A stretch of 64,000 nt of DNA from Scatophagus argus (GCF_020382885.2 NC_058495.1:9169627-9233626), one strand, 5' to 3'. Shown: positions 35,501 through 48,691, counted from the stretch's first letter. Translations and numbers: made by a program. Notes: generated from the letters alone by a model not told the origin.

Positions 35501-38500
35501 TGTCAGCATCTCCCACAGCACGACGCCGAAGGACCTACACAGAGATGTGGCATAATATGTTCAAACGTGGTGATAAAGATGCGAAGTGAGGCAATAAAAA
35601 GAAGCCTGACTGAAATGTCACACTTTTAACTTTTCGGAAATAAATATTGAGATTTAGATTACCACAACCATAATATCTGATGGAAACTTTATAAAGGCTT
35701 TGATGCTAATGGCTTCTGAGCAGTCTTTGGTAGCTTAAACTCATTATTACCAAGGTTTAATCAGATGCTATGAAAATGTTGTCACTGCTGTTAACACAGA
35801 ATGTAATTTCTGCAGCTCAGGGTCTCAAAATGGATTGTATGATGTAGCCTGGGATCACGGGAGCTGTTGTCTTCGATGTTAAACAACTACCATTGCTGAC
35901 GAAGATCTATCTGAAGTGACTCAGACAGAAATGTCCATGGATGAGATAATGTCTTAAAATTTGATTCACATGACTGTCAGTCACGTCCTCTCTCATTCTC
36001 GGACTCTCCCACAAGCTCTAAGTTATATAATGTAATGAAATGCACTAAACCTTTGAATGGAGTCAATCATGGATTTCTCTGGGTGTGAACACTGTTGGAA
36101 GTCAACAAAATATATAACAATGGTCAAGTCATTTTTAGACATGTTAATTTGGTAACGTTATGTACTATACCCTTAATGAATGCTTAACAGTTACTCTGGT
36201 ACTGGCCAAAATATACGTACATACGTATACGTACCACGATTGTGGAAGGAAAAAAAATCTGATTTTTGTCAAAACGTGTTTTATTTTGCTGCAGTTCAGT
36301 GCTTCATTGATGAGCTTCAGCTCTACGTTTGTTTGTGAGGAGAGCAAGAGAGCAGCACCCATGGGGACGGTAACTAAGCAAAGCGTGTTGTCGATGACTC
36401 TCTGGGTTGCCGTGGTGACCATGTACAGTATCCAAGGTTCTAATAGCATCACGTGCAGCATTGAGAGGGGGTGTGTGTGTGTGAGATGTTGCATTTAAAT
36501 GTATATTTTTTTTCTCCATCTCCTTGATTATGAGTTGTGACAGCACAGGAAGCGACACCTGATTTCGAGGCAATGCACATTTGTTAATCTGTGTTTGTCA
36601 AGATGTTAAATTCTACCTGTAGCTATTTTACTGTAGTCCTTGCATGACAATCTGTAGTACCAGCAGGGAAAATATGTCAGCACAAAACAAAAATGAATCC
36701 TTACAAGCTAAAACTTTACCAATCTCTTCCGTGGTGTGGATTACTACACAATTTACATACAGTTAAACAAAACTGTACAGTATACACCCACGCTTTGCTT
36801 TCTTTTCACATCAAAAGCTTTTTAATCCTATTTTCACTTTCTCTGCTAATGCACTGCTGGCTCCAGGCCAGACAATCGGCAGGCGCAGAAGGTTACTCCA
36901 GCCTCTCCTGAGCACTGCAGCATCTGGCAAATCAATTATTAAATTAGCCAGCGTTCCTTTCAGGACGAAGAGCAAAAGTGATGGAGGGATGTAGGATGGA
37001 GAGAGGTGAATGTAATGGAAGAGATCAGGGCTTAACACAGGGCAACCCATCGGATATGGCAGGGGCCCTATAGAATTTCATGTAATGAGAGATGATACAT
37101 AACACATAACACTGAATAGATTTTCTGGAAACCAGATCCTGTGCTCTATACTTCAGTAGGCTCTAGCTAATGAGATTCTATGACGGATAAGACAAACCAA
37201 AAGGGCAAATTGCAAAGGTTGACCTACCAAATATCCACCTTCTCTGAGACAGGTTCGTTGCGGATGACCTCCGGAGCCATCCAGGCCACCGTACCAGCAA
37301 AGGACATTTTGGTGCTCTTGTCACTGAGCTCTTTGGATGTGCCGAAATCAGAAATCTTCACAGAGTCATCATAGGTGATTAGCATGCTGGAAAGAAACAT
37401 TGAACATTGAAGTTTATATTAACACGTCTTCGTGAAAACAGTTAAGACAGCTGCTGTCGAAACCTGAACAGTGGTGGGGCAGATAGAGCTTTTCAGAGTA
37501 AGACATTTAGTACAGTACAGCAATGAGTAAGGCAATAGGACCCAACCTGTGGCTCAGGAACCCTACTGCAGGTCACAAGATAAATCTGTGGATTTGCGAG
37601 GTGATCAAAAACATGGGAAAGGAGAAAACCCAAATATCTGTTTAGTTTTACCTCTAATCTTTGTTTAAGGAAACCAATGTTCTACAGGTTGGAACAAAAC
37701 TATTCACCATCACTCCAATTTTCATTCAAGTCACACTGACCATGTCTGACATATCACCTCAGATAAAGATTAAAGAAGGACACAAACCTTCATCCTCACC
37801 TGCACAGCATTATACTTTTACTAGTTAAACTTCTAGCTCTAACATCACCATTTAAACTTTAATTACAGAATTGTAATCACACATTTAATTTTCAGCAGTC
37901 CTGCAAAACTCACTTGGGCGACTTGAGGTCTCTGTGGATGATCTTGTGGAGATGAAGATAGTTCATGCCCCCGGCGATGCCCATGGCCCAGTCCATGAGC
38001 AAGGATGGCTGAATCTTCCTGCCTGCTCTCAGCACCTCATACAGCTGTCCCTGGGCACAGTACTCCATGATGATGCAGTAACATGGAGCCTGGGTACAAA
38101 TACCTCTGGGAATGTAAAGAGGCATGTATGTTAGGTCAGAACTCATTAGAGTTGCCAGCAATAAACAGAAAAATTGAAACTACCAGTTTATAGACATTTT
38201 TTACATTATAGTGTGATTTGAAATGTTACATGATTATTTTGGGGTTGAGAAAATTTCACAATCATACAACCTTTTCATACTGTATTAAAACATAATAAAC
38301 AATAGACTCAAAAGCTCTTAAGGGACAAGAGTAAACCTGGCATGTAGGCAACAAAGCTTTTACTTCATGAAGTGAAAAATCCATCATATTCTATGTAAAA
38401 TTGCAATTTCAGAGCAATGCTCTGACATATGATCTGATAAGCCTGCTGATAATTTCTACTTACTTGAAAGTGATGATGTTGGGATGTTTGAGCTTGCGCA

Positions 38501-41412
38501 GGTGTTTGATGTCCGTCTCTTTGATGTTCCGCACTTTCTTGACAGCCACTTCCTGCCCGTGCAGTTTTCCCAGGAAGACGGCACCCTGGGCTCCACTGCC
38601 CACCCACTGCAGGTCAGAGATCTCCTCAAATGGGACCTCCCATGTCTCTGAGATTGGGGATAAGACACAGGGAAAGTAATTAGCGAGTTTATTGATACAG
38701 TAACATTTCAGTTATGGATATACGTACAATAGAGATTGATTGTCATATTAATCTTTACCAATTGCAGGTTATTCTCACTAACTTGGCTACAAACTCATAT
38801 TCCTTATCTGTTATTTTCATTATTTCATAATATGATGTTGATGATGATTTATTTTGCTTTACTGTAGACATTTTACCTCTTGTCTAGATACATACTTTAT
38901 TCTTCATTCTTTAAAGGAATAGTTTGACACTTTGGGAAATACATTAATTTGCTTTCTTGTCGAGAATTAGATTAGAAGATTGAGTGTGTATTGATCTTCT
39001 GCACCAAACTCTCAGCAGGAAAGGAAATATGCTTACTTGGCTAAATGCTACAGCATGGTAGCAGGGTATGCTGTTCTGCACTAATAAACTTGTAACAGTA
39101 AAACCTGTTGTAAGCCCCATCTCTCACAGTCAACACAGAGCCTGAGCTGATATCTTGTTCGGCAGTTGAACCTCCCCTCAACCTAAGACTCGGGGTGTGC
39201 AGGCAGACAGACAGGAAGTGCTAATCTCCTGTGGGTAATTCTCCCTCAGCCTCCTAAATCCTGATTAGTGCCATTGTGGGGCTGACGCGAAACAGGGGTC
39301 CAACACTCAGGAGTGGTTTGGAAGAAGGAGGGGATTTGAGAGCTGCTAATGTAGCTGTATGGCTAATGGGGAGGTGGAGGGGTAGTGATGGTAGTGGTGG
39401 TTGTAGCGCTGTGTGTGAAAGAAAGGAGGGGGATTCCCCAAGGGTCGGCAGGGGTCCATGTGGCCGAAGACAGACTGTTAATATAGAGAAAATATACAGC
39501 CTGCAGTGCGCCTGTTCTGAACCCCAGAAAAGAAGATTCAGACGCATTTATCATACTAATAAGGATGGTATGAATGATTAATGCTCTCCAGTTACAGAGT
39601 GAGGGCTCTGTCCCTAATAAGCCCCTCAAATGTAAAGACATAAGGCTGCATGTGACACACCAAAATAACTCCAGGTCTGAAACATTGAGGAAATGTAGAG
39701 CATCACCTAGTAGCTCACCGTCCTTCACAATCAAATAAGGATGGACGATGTTCCTGCTTTCTATTGTGCTACATTGTGCCTTCCAGTCAAAGCTTGAGAA
39801 TAGAGCATTGTGATGTGACAGACAGGCATTCAGTTGCAATACCGCTATTTATTTCACTTTTATAATATCCATTTTGCTCTCGTCAGTATGTGTGACTCCC
39901 TGTGATGCTGAGGAGCAAAGAGGTGCAGATGGGCTGGGAGTGATAAGAGCACAGGATGAAAAGGAGAGGAAAGGAGACAATGAGAGATGGAGGGAGGAGG
40001 GGAGCTGAGGGGAGACATGGAAGTCAAACGGGTGATAAAATATCAGCAGGCTACAAAGACAAGAAAACATATTAATCCACCGCCTTCAAGCCTGATGTGT
40101 GATGCTATATTTATTTTATCAAGTTTGATTTTGGCATCTTATCTGACTTTATGCATTTGTGTCAGGGCTAGATATTAAATGTTTCTATTTGTGGGTGTGT
40201 TTATGTGTGCTGCAGTAATCCCTGGGCGCGTGCTCATGTGCGTGCGTGCGTGTGTGTCAGGTTTGCGTTAATAGAGATGAGAGGCACAGGGTCAGAGCGT
40301 GGCCATGCATAATTCATGAAGCAGATTTGGCAGAGGAGTCCCAGGGGAGCCCTGCGCTATTGTAGTGGCTGCAGACATAAACAACACAACGTTATGGGGA
40401 GCTACTTTCATTGGGGGGGGGTTGTAGTGAGAAGAAGGTGGGGTTGGCACAAACAGGCCAAAGGATGGGGGGAAAATATCAGGGGAAAAGAAGCCCTTTG
40501 CAGCTTTGATAGAGTCTCTCGCTCTGGCTGCAGCTCTTTCACGTCAAGGTAAGTGTTTGTTTACAACATGGCTTTTGTGGGAGTCATTTTTATTGACTGT
40601 TTAATTACATTAAACAGCTGGGATAATTTAATCAGCATATCAAAGATTCAGACCGGAATCACATTAGAGCTAGTTGATGCGCAACCATTAAAGGTGCAAT
40701 GTGTAGGATATTTGTAAAATACAGACACTTTGGGTTGGTGACTAGCCTCACCCACCAACCCAAAGCACCCAAATCTGACAACCTGAGAAAGAGACCCGAC
40801 AGTCAACAGTCAATCTATCTTATGCCTTGCCCCTTTAAAAGCAGCCATTGATATCTGTATGTATCAGATGTGTTGTATGTAGATGTGTTTAAGTGTTTCC
40901 AATGAAGTGTTAGACTTACCATCAAGGTCATGTTTGTGCTCTGTGGAGTACGCTTTGCCAATCATAGTCCAGACAGGCCTCAGACAACCAAACAAGCCCT
41001 CCAGAAACCCCCCTCCCCCTCCGGTAGACTGGCATTGTAGCCTGGCGTCATCCGCCTGGCTCCTGACCACGTTGCTGTCCAGGTCCTGGCCTTCTCCTTC
41101 TGTCCTTCCAGGACTCCCATCATGCTCATGGAGCTTCAGGACACTGTTGGCAAAGTGCTCTTGATGTTCCTCGCCTGACGTCTGGTTGTGCCCAGTTTTC
41201 TGACCCTCTCCTCCTCCATCCCCAGGCTCAACAGCACCTCCGGTGTCTATGGAGAGGACGTTGCGAAGGACGCACTGGGTCGGGGTCAGGTCCATTTCTG
41301 GGGTGCAGGGTGTTTCAGCATCGAGACGACGAAAAGATGGAGGATCAGAGAGGGGTGTGTTGAAGCCGGACAGAGAAGGAGAGGGGGCACGAGGTTCGTG
41401 AACAAGCGCCAT
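29592..41412 (-). CDS. map3k12: Mitogen-activated protein kinase kinase kinase 12 (dual leucine zipper kinase, DLK)
   Basis: Thirteen coding exons, minus strand: 41412-40920, 38647-38464, 38105-37914, 37386-37228, 35534-35376, 35129-35021, 33225-33116, 32927-32811, 32266-32129, 31662-30951, 30486-30419, 30100-29800, 29678-29592. They total 2829 nt, 942 aa, all in phase. The N-terminus has [20 protein letters not shown], whose Cys143 corresponds to the palmitoylated cysteine known in mammalian DLK. The kinase domain starts [20 protein letters not shown], with VAVKK (~198-202), HRDLKSPN (D285), DFG (D303) and [11 protein letters not shown]. Two leucine-zipper segments follow ([20 protein letters not shown] and [20 protein letters not shown]), then a Ser/Pro-rich tail with [20 protein letters not shown] and [13 protein letters not shown], as in human. 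DLK activates MKK4/7-JNK signalling in neurons after axon injury. It is convergent with PCBP2, as in human. Confidence 0.96.
33226..35020 (-). other. MAP3K12 intron between the kinase C-lobe and the leucine-zipper exons
   Basis: A 1.8 kb intron. The patch at about 33850-34090 has a (GT)-rich word followed by 'ccattaaagcaatcaataca'. No exon is missing here, since phases match across it. Confidence 0.5.
35535..37227 (-). other. MAP3K12 intron 4
   Basis: A 1.7 kb intron. It contains GTTGCCGTGGTGACC at 36406-36420, which fits the RFX X-box consensus. The sequence on either side (36300-36480) is less AT-rich than the rest. No exon was found. Confidence 0.5.
38911..39130 (+). repeat. Dispersed percomorph repeat, copy 2, in MAP3K12 intron 1
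   Basis: It starts 'ttaaaggaatagtttgacac' 'tttgggaaatac' and continues 'tttcttgtcgagaattagat' 'tagaagatt'. It matches the first part of the copies at 25624 and 53964, then diverges. Confidence 0.65.
39131..40687 (-). other. MAP3K12 intron 1, conserved-looking noncoding part
   Basis: A mixed-composition stretch without exons. It includes 'cctgattagtgccattgtgg' (39259-39278), 'ctgtccctaataagcccctc' (39608-39627) and 'ggccatgcataattcatgaa' (40301-40320). The last resembles a POU-homeodomain site. A G-rich patch lies at 40410-40480. Confidence 0.4.
40688..40850. repeat. Dispersed fish repeat in MAP3K12 intron 1
   Basis: 'ttaaaggtgcaatgtgtagg' followed by 'atatttgtaaaatacagac'. The first words are the start of a common fish interspersed repeat, and the end is uncertain. 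Confidence 0.45.
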
Positions 41413-41449
41413 CAGTGACTGTGGTCATCAGAACAACTAGAGAACTGGG

Positions 41450-43426
41450 AGCCTTGACGAGATCAAACAGACAGAGAGAGACAGAGAGAGAGAGAGAGAG
41501 GGAGAGAGGAAGAAAGAGAAACAGGATGGAAATTGTTATAAATCAAATCAAAATTTGAGTCACATCTGGAAGGTGATTATTTTGGTCCCCTGTAAGTAGA
41601 ACCTTTAGCTATAGTTGCTGTTCTGCACTCAGAGAAGCCCAGATCGGAGCCATGCAGTTCTGCACTATCTGTAAATGCAGACAGACAAAAAGGCACATCT
41701 CCCTTGAGCTGTGATCAGTATCAAAGAAATGCACATTCATAGCTTCTATACTTCTCTGGCTCATGTCAGTTTTTTGTTCTGTTTTATCTCCAATACAGTG
41801 AAGTGAAGCGTTTTATAAAGAGAGACTTTAAGGATTGTTCATTGGTTTGTTGGTCTAAGGATCACAGAGTATGCAAGATCAGTCTGAGTTCACCATCAGC
41901 ACAGAAGAGAAATATTATTTAAAAAAGATTGCATATAATTCAAAATATCATTAAAATTTAACATTCTCCACAACTCGGAAGTGACATTTTATTGTTTGTT
42001 GCACCACTGATGCAATTTGTAAAATCAAATATAGGTGAAGAGTAAAGTGGTTATCACTCTACATGTGCCTAGTGATCACAGCAACGACACTAACTTATGA
42101 GTCACAAAGCCTGATTATATGATATCAAATCAATACTAGAATGTGAAACATGATTCAGGACGTGTGGACAAAGGACCAAAGGGCAGCCTGTCTGGGTCAT
42201 AAATCTAAGAAAGCTGAAGCTTTCAGGACAACCTTTGATGAAGTGTGCTGCAAACATAAAGACCCCCTTCTTAGTCAGAATATTACATACACAGTATTCC
42301 TTTTGGTTTAGTATGGTAATGATTAACAAACCAATGATCTGTAGGCAGACTGGTGCCCCAGCTGGTTATTTACATCCTGCTCGAGCAATAGCACTGGTGT
42401 ATTAAAATGGATGAGATCAAATGATGGCTGTATAATAATGACAGAAGTCTGCGAGCCTCCTCAAAGCTTGTCATCTCTCCAAGGAGGACAGCATATACAT
42501 GCTGTGCAGAGAATGAAAATGCATTATTTCATGTCAGAGCCTTTTCAAGTGATACAGTCTGACAGCAAGAGGTTTTACCTGCTTTGCAAAAACAATTATA
42601 CAAACCAAAATCCTTAACAGTACCAGCATCATCCTGTTGTTGTACAAACAGATGTTTCCTTTCCAAGGTTATCATCTAGTCAGTGTGAGGGACGCTTAAC
42701 ATCTGCTGTCCTGTTAAGGTTACTGAGCCTAAATGTGTCTACACGCAACTAACACTCTTATATCGACCAGGCTACTGTGACAATTACTCACAATAAAAGC
42801 AATGTGCATCTGACGTACGTATGAGGCCCACTGTGTCGTGTTCCCACTACCTATTGCTGTTTACCACCATCTACAAAATTAAAATCGGAAGAGAGAAATC
42901 ATGCCCAAAACAAGACAAGGCAGTACCTGGAGGATTCATTAACCAATCCACAACCGTCAAAGTCAAAGTCTGGAAAAATCATCCTCATTATAATTTTGTG
43001 TGCAGGGAGAAACCGGAGCAGTGAGACACATCTGGTGTCTGAAACTGGAATAATCACACATCCTTCACATCCGACTGATCCTGTACTGCTAATACTCCTG
43101 CTCCGGCTCTCACTTTATTTATTTGGAGGTATCAGCTGCGGGAGCTGCGGGAGCAGGCTACGCTCTGTTACAGGCCACTGCATTGTGGATGTGTCGGAGG
43201 GATTTCCTGTGCGCATCACCGCTTCTCCTCCCACCTCCTGCGGTTAAGACAGCCCGGTGCATCCCTGACAACACTCGAGTTCCAGTCAAACACAGTATTG
43301 CGATTTATATTTGAATAATAAAGGATGAGTTGTTTGGGGATTAGATCAGCTAGAGACCGGCTGCCTTCTCCTTGCTGCTTCTGACGCGGGCTAAACGCTG
43401 CCAGTGTAGAACAAACGTTTTCCTAC
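41450..43426 (-). other. MAP3K12 5' UTR intron
   Basis: The ATG exon is preceded on the minus strand by the acceptor GGCTCCCAG (near 41440), and a donor GACACTGAG|GTAGGA ends a noncoding exon at 43427. The 2 kb between holds no recognised coding sequence. Confidence 0.5.
41471..41509. repeat. (GA)n microsatellite
   Basis: An imperfect AG repeat just upstream of the MAP3K12 start codon, in the 5' UTR or the intron acceptor region (CT-rich on the coding strand). Confidence 0.85.
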
Positions 43427-43980
43427 CTCAGTGTCGACAGCTGAACTCCATCGCCGGTGAGCGCAAAAGCTTATTCCACTTTATACTTTATGATTACTTA
43501 TATTAACCAGCTAATAATTGTCCCTTCCTGGATTTTGTCGGCACAATCAGCATCCACACTTCTTCTCGAGCCTCCTCCTCCTCCTCCTCCTCCTCTCTCT
43601 CTCTGCATCCACTAAGGTTTCTCCGCCCTGGATGGCAGGCAGTCTGCGTTTTCTCCTGCGTTTGTCCCGTTAACGATCTGTAAACACAGCTATAGCTACG
43701 CTCCCCTTTGGTTCGCTTGTTTTCCTGCGCCTATACCTCCTCCCTCTTTTCCATTCTCCTCTGAGGATGAGATCTGCGCACACTCAGGAATTTATACGGC
43801 TATCTCACCTAGAGTAAACACGACCGGAGAGGAGAGGATGGGGAGGAGGAGGAGGAAAGGAGGGAGGCAGTGTTGGTGCCCTCCTATCAGAGAAGAAATG
43901 CGCTGTGACGAGCTCAGTCCGGTGAGACGCGGGACAACCGCAGGTAAACGGGTTTACAAGCGAGTGAGGCGGGAGGGTGG
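43427..43980 (-). promoter_or_regulatory. map3k12: MAP3K12 noncoding first exon and CpG-rich promoter zone
   Basis: The minus-strand donor at 43427 marks the 3' end of a leader exon. Upstream (higher coordinates) the sequence is CpG-rich compared with its surroundings (CGGACTGAGCTCGTC, CCGCGTCTCACC on the minus strand) and carries a (CCT)n/(CT)n tract at 43571-43604. The start site cannot be placed. Confidence 0.5.
43571..43604. repeat. (CCT)n/(CT)n microsatellite
   Basis: A pure pyrimidine tract of triplets passing into doublets, next to the MAP3K12 leader exon. Confidence 0.85.
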
Positions 43981-46900
43981 GGGGTCAGCCGGTATGTGAG
44001 GTGATCAAAAATGATGTCATCCCCAAAGCATGCAGCATTTGACTGGACAGCGCCGTGTAAATCCCTTCAAACCCTATTAATTCCCTGCGTATCCAGTGCA
44101 ATTGGTGCATAATCTGTGTGCGCTGCCCCGTCTGCCACAGAAGGGGCAAGCAAGAAGGACGGCGAGACACTTTTTATTATTATCATCTCCAATCTCTACT
44201 GACCCATTTCTCACATAGCAAGAGTGGGACGGCACAGGACCTAAATGGGACTTTCCCCAGGCGTGACTTGTTTCCCTCAGCGACTTCAATTAACCTGACT
44301 GAAATAAAATATCACACTACTAATTTGCACGACTGTCATTCATCACAAATCTCATTTTGTGTGTTTGAGGACCCATAATACACGCAATATAGCCAGCCTT
44401 CATCTTCCTCAGTCCTTGTTTAAGAATAGTTGATTTTCAGAGTAATATTTCCAAGGCTTGGCCACCATGCAGCAATTAGTAAAGTTTATACTAATGTGTG
44501 CGTCATGCATACAGGTCACGCACACAAGGGTCTGCACCACAAAGGCATAAATTAAGAATTTTAACTTTTCAAACAAAACCAACCTACCAAAGTGATGAAG
44601 AATTTCAGACCTGTATGTCTACAATAAAATCCATAAATCACTATTTATTCTAGATTCACGTACAACACAAAGCAAAATAGGACTCACTCCTCCCCAGTCA
44701 CACACACACACAGCTAACATATTTAAGTCCTGCGTGATGAACGGATGTCAGTGCATAAAATCACTGTCAACACTGGGGAATCCTCCAAAAGTCAAACTAT
44801 TTGGCTGACACAGAGGAAGACATGAGTTTGTTGAATAGCTGGGGATCCCATGTCTGAGCAGTGTATTTACTGAGTCTAAATGGTATGTGACCCTTTTTGA
44901 GTGCTAAATCCAAATCCAGCCCTCATCTCCCAGATTAAGCTCATGCTGAGCTTAAACCCTAACAGTGACCTCATCGTGCTGCTTGTAGACAGTAGGGAAA
45001 CTCCAACTAGTGCGCAGACCGACCCATGTGAGGCTGACGAGCCGGCATGATACACAAGTATTCAACGTCTCCCCTTCTTCTTCTTCTCTCTGCAGAGCTT
45101 TATGAAATTCTGCTGAAAAAAAAAACACCACTGCACTGACTGAGCTGGATACCTCCAGAGAAATTATATTTAGGAAAAAAAAATTCCTGTTTTCTTTGTT
45201 TCTTTCTTTTTCTTTTTCTTTTTTTTTAACAGTCATTCTCAGCCTCCTGCTTGCACCTGAAGCCTTGCCAAAAGAAAATAAGCATTTTTTTCTTTCTGAT
45301 CACTTTGTATCGTGTTTCTTTCTGAGATAGAATGATTACAAATGAGGGTTTTTTTTATAACTCTATACTTTTAGACCCACTGAGGGGAAACAGAAAGCAG
45401 CAGCAAAATAATAATGGGCCTTCAACTAGTTAAATGTTTAGCTACCTTTTTGGGGTTTAAAAAGCATTAGAAAAATTAGGGACACTGTCAGAGAATTGTT
45501 GCATTCCTAAAATAATTTTTGACAGCAGATTTGGATGCTTAACTTTTAATTTAACAGTCATATGGAACTTCAACTTTAAGTTCTCAACTGAAGAAACTCA
45601 AGCCAAAAATGTGGTTTATGAATGTTTAATGATGGTTTTAATATCACATGAAACAGTGGGGGAAAAAAATCAGCAGCTAAGATCATTCTTATTATTTTAT
45701 GCCATCCATATCTGCAAGCCCTCTCCCTACTCTGTCTCAAGGCAGTCTGAATGGAGCAGTACAGTTCTCTGTTCTATTTCTATCTTTTTCTTAAAACTTT
45801 CTTCATGATTTATTTATTAGAGCTTCTAGTTGCAGTATGGCTCCTCATCAGGGATGTTCATTGCTCAGAGGGTCTGTGCTGCTGCTTCTGATGTCCACCA
45901 ACAGCTTTTGCTTCTTTGTGGTTACTCCAGCAGAAACAAGCACAGAATGAACACCGCAGGGTATCACTCCTTATCAAATAAAAACTTCAAATCTACAAAG
46001 CGACAGCTTTAGTCTAAAAAAAAAACAAAAAAAACATGCACTGGGACCCTCATTGATTTTTAAAGACTGCACGGTGGATTCAGAATGAGATACGTGCAAT
46101 CTCTTGTATGTACCCACTACATACATGCAAAAATCATTTTGTAATTCAGGAAAAAAATAAAGAAAATGTGCACAATAAGAACCAGCAGAGCTTTAACCTG
46201 ACTACTAGAGGAATGACTGCATGATGGCATGAACCAGTCTGATGTAAAATGCTGCATTGTTTGGCAACATGCCTCGTAATCTGTAGGAGGGAATTAACAT
46301 AAGCCTGCAGTGAAGGATGTAAGAGGAATGTGTGTGTGCATGTGTGTATACATGCCTTTGACTATGAGTGCACAGTGTGCTGTGAAAGGCCTGGTGCCAA
46401 GTGGTCACAGATTGTCCCAGTCTGATTAAGGGGGAATAGTATAGGTGTGTGTGTGTGTCGGCGGGGATGGGGGGTGGGGGGTGCTCCTGGCCCTATTTAT
46501 GGATCCTCATCCAGAGACCCTTGTGTTACTCATTGTCACTTTCACTCATACACTGCTGAATAGGTGGCCAATCATCAGATCCACTCAACTCTGTTCCTAA
46601 AGGAAATGTGAACAAAAGAAGCAAAGATAATTGGTACTCCGCTCCAACATCACATTGACTGAAAGCCAACAACGGCAGAGACATTCTTTTAGGTTTCAGA
46701 TGAACGAAAACAGGTAAGTGTGGGTCTATATTTGTGTGTGCTGCTGCTGCTGTTGTGCCAACACACAATGATGTGATCCCTTCCTGTCTGCTGTGTGAAG
46801 TTGATATTGGACAGTACTGAAATCAGTCAAGTTGCCACCACTATGTGTTTCATCCATATTGCACACCGAAGGGCTTCATTAAGACTGGCGCCGACCAGCA

Positions 46901-47454
46901 CTGGTGGGTGTGTAAGAGTGTTGGTGGGTGGGTGGGGGATTCTCCATTTCAACAAGATGATCTCACCTCCTGTCTGCAGCTCAGGAAGAAGATTTTTCAT
47001 TCATAAAGTTCACCCATTCACACATGCGTGCGTTCATGCGCGTGCATACACAAACACAGCCAACATATCTCCCAATGGGGGAGGAAGAAACAGTGGAGCC
47101 AGTGAGGCAATAGTCAGGTGAGATCACTGCCGGACGCCAAGGTTACTCCTTTCACTTAAAAACTCCATAAAGGATGGGTGTTTGATGCCTTTCATCCTTT
47201 GGCCCTGCCTGCATTACAGCACCGCATACTCAGGAGCGGCAAGAAGACGTCATGATACAAACTTGACAAAACTGGGGGATTAAAGGTAAACAAGTTTTTA
47301 GTCATATACTATATGTGCACATTTACAGGTATCACTCATTTAGAGTCATGATTCTGGTCACCTGATTGATGAGTATTCACAAATATTCACTCTCATTTTA
47401 GTTCTGTTTCTGGTCTTCACCAATTCCTAACGGAAATATGTGACTCTTCTAAAT

Positions 47455-47660
47455 CCTCCATTATGTTCACCAGCTAGCCACTAACTGTGTCTGACTGCTG
47501 TTTGATGCTGAGCAGGGCGGCGTAGACCTTTTTCACCTGCTGTGGCTAAAAACAGCAGTGATAAGAGTGATGAGATTGAACCAGAACAGTAAATATGCAA
47601 GCCAAACCAAAACAATAAGGTGACAGTCTTCATTAAACTCTACAGCTAAGGGGAACTTCA
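47455..47660. repeat. Possible dispersed repeat
   Basis: 'accagctagccactaactgt' 'gtctgactgctgtttgatgctgagcagg' (split here) and, further on, 'tgaaccagaacagtaaat' resemble a fish interspersed repeat that I recall only in part. Confidence 0.3.
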
Positions 47661-48287
47661 GGATTGGGTTATACAGTTGTGGGTTTATCACTGCCAGCAA
47701 AATCCTTAGAAGTAGTCACGTGATCTGTTGTTATTGTGATAAATATTGACTATTGCCGATTTACACTTTATCGATCGCTCGCTTGTTGACAAGATGAGTC
47801 CCAGACAACTGAAGAAACATATTGACTCATTCTGGTGTGCTCTAAAATATGCAAATCCAACATTTAGATCAAGCGCTACTTTGATCCTCCAAGGAGATTA
47901 GCGATGCGTCTGATTTCCCTTTGAAACCTCAGAGAGGCGAGGATCCAGCCAGGCATCCCGCTGTGAAGAGCCTCTGGCAGCGGTCCGGTCAGGAGAGGGT
48001 TAATAACAATAAAGGGGAGGTTGGAGAAACCTTCCTGAAAGTCACGTGGTCTGTGCCGGGAAGGGGAGGGTGGTGGAGAGGAGGGGGGTGGAGTCTGGAG
48101 CGTGTTGCCGTAGAAACAGAATCCTCAGTTGGCCAGTGTGAAGTCAGAGGCGTAATGTTAGACGGTGACTGCTGGTGGTGTGAGGTGGGTGGATGGGTGG
48201 GGAAGGAGGTGGCAAGTGGGTGGGTGACTCACACTGCGGGATGCATTCTGCATTCTAATGTTTGGACACACGTGTGGACACACGCAC

Positions 48288-48304
48288 GCACACACACACA
48301 CACA
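48288..48304. repeat. (CA)n microsatellite
   Basis: A short CA repeat preceded by 'ggacacacgcacg'. Confidence 0.8.
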
Positions 48305-48667
48305 GATACAGTACTCTCTCCAGACTGTCATTGGCTACAGCACCTGAAACCCTCAACCCACTGCTCCTCTCTCATGTTAGAACGTCCCGTGTCTCTCCAC
48401 TTCATCTACAGCATGGTTCAGCTTTATGCTGCACCACTCCGCATCAGAACATATAATTAATTCATTATGTTGATGGACCATCCATTAGTGTTATGTCTTG
48501 GTGGTTTCACTTGCATGTGTTGATAAAGGGCATCTATTAGAGGGAACTGAATGTTTAGACAGGCTAGTAAACTATAGCCGCGTAATTGGTGACGGCATAA
48601 TTGCATAGCAAACGTAGCAATTAAAGCGATAATATGTGTAAACCATGTTCAAGATTATCATTGGATT

Positions 48668-48691
48668 AACTACACTTCCCAAATGCCCTTG
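48668..48691 (+). promoter_or_regulatory. ZNF143-type (SBS) motif
   Basis: AACTACACTTCCCAAATGCC followed by CTTG is close to the ZNF143/STAF consensus ACTACAATTCCCAGAATGCC. It is about 3.7 kb upstream of MYG1 and 4.7 kb upstream of the MAP3K12 promoter. Confidence 0.4.

Noticed and set aside
47921-48460. 179-codon open frame on the plus strand in the gene-free interval
   Set aside because: It is built from G-rich and CA-repeat DNA (GGWWRGGGW, THTHTDT), has no domain, and shows no splice or promoter context.
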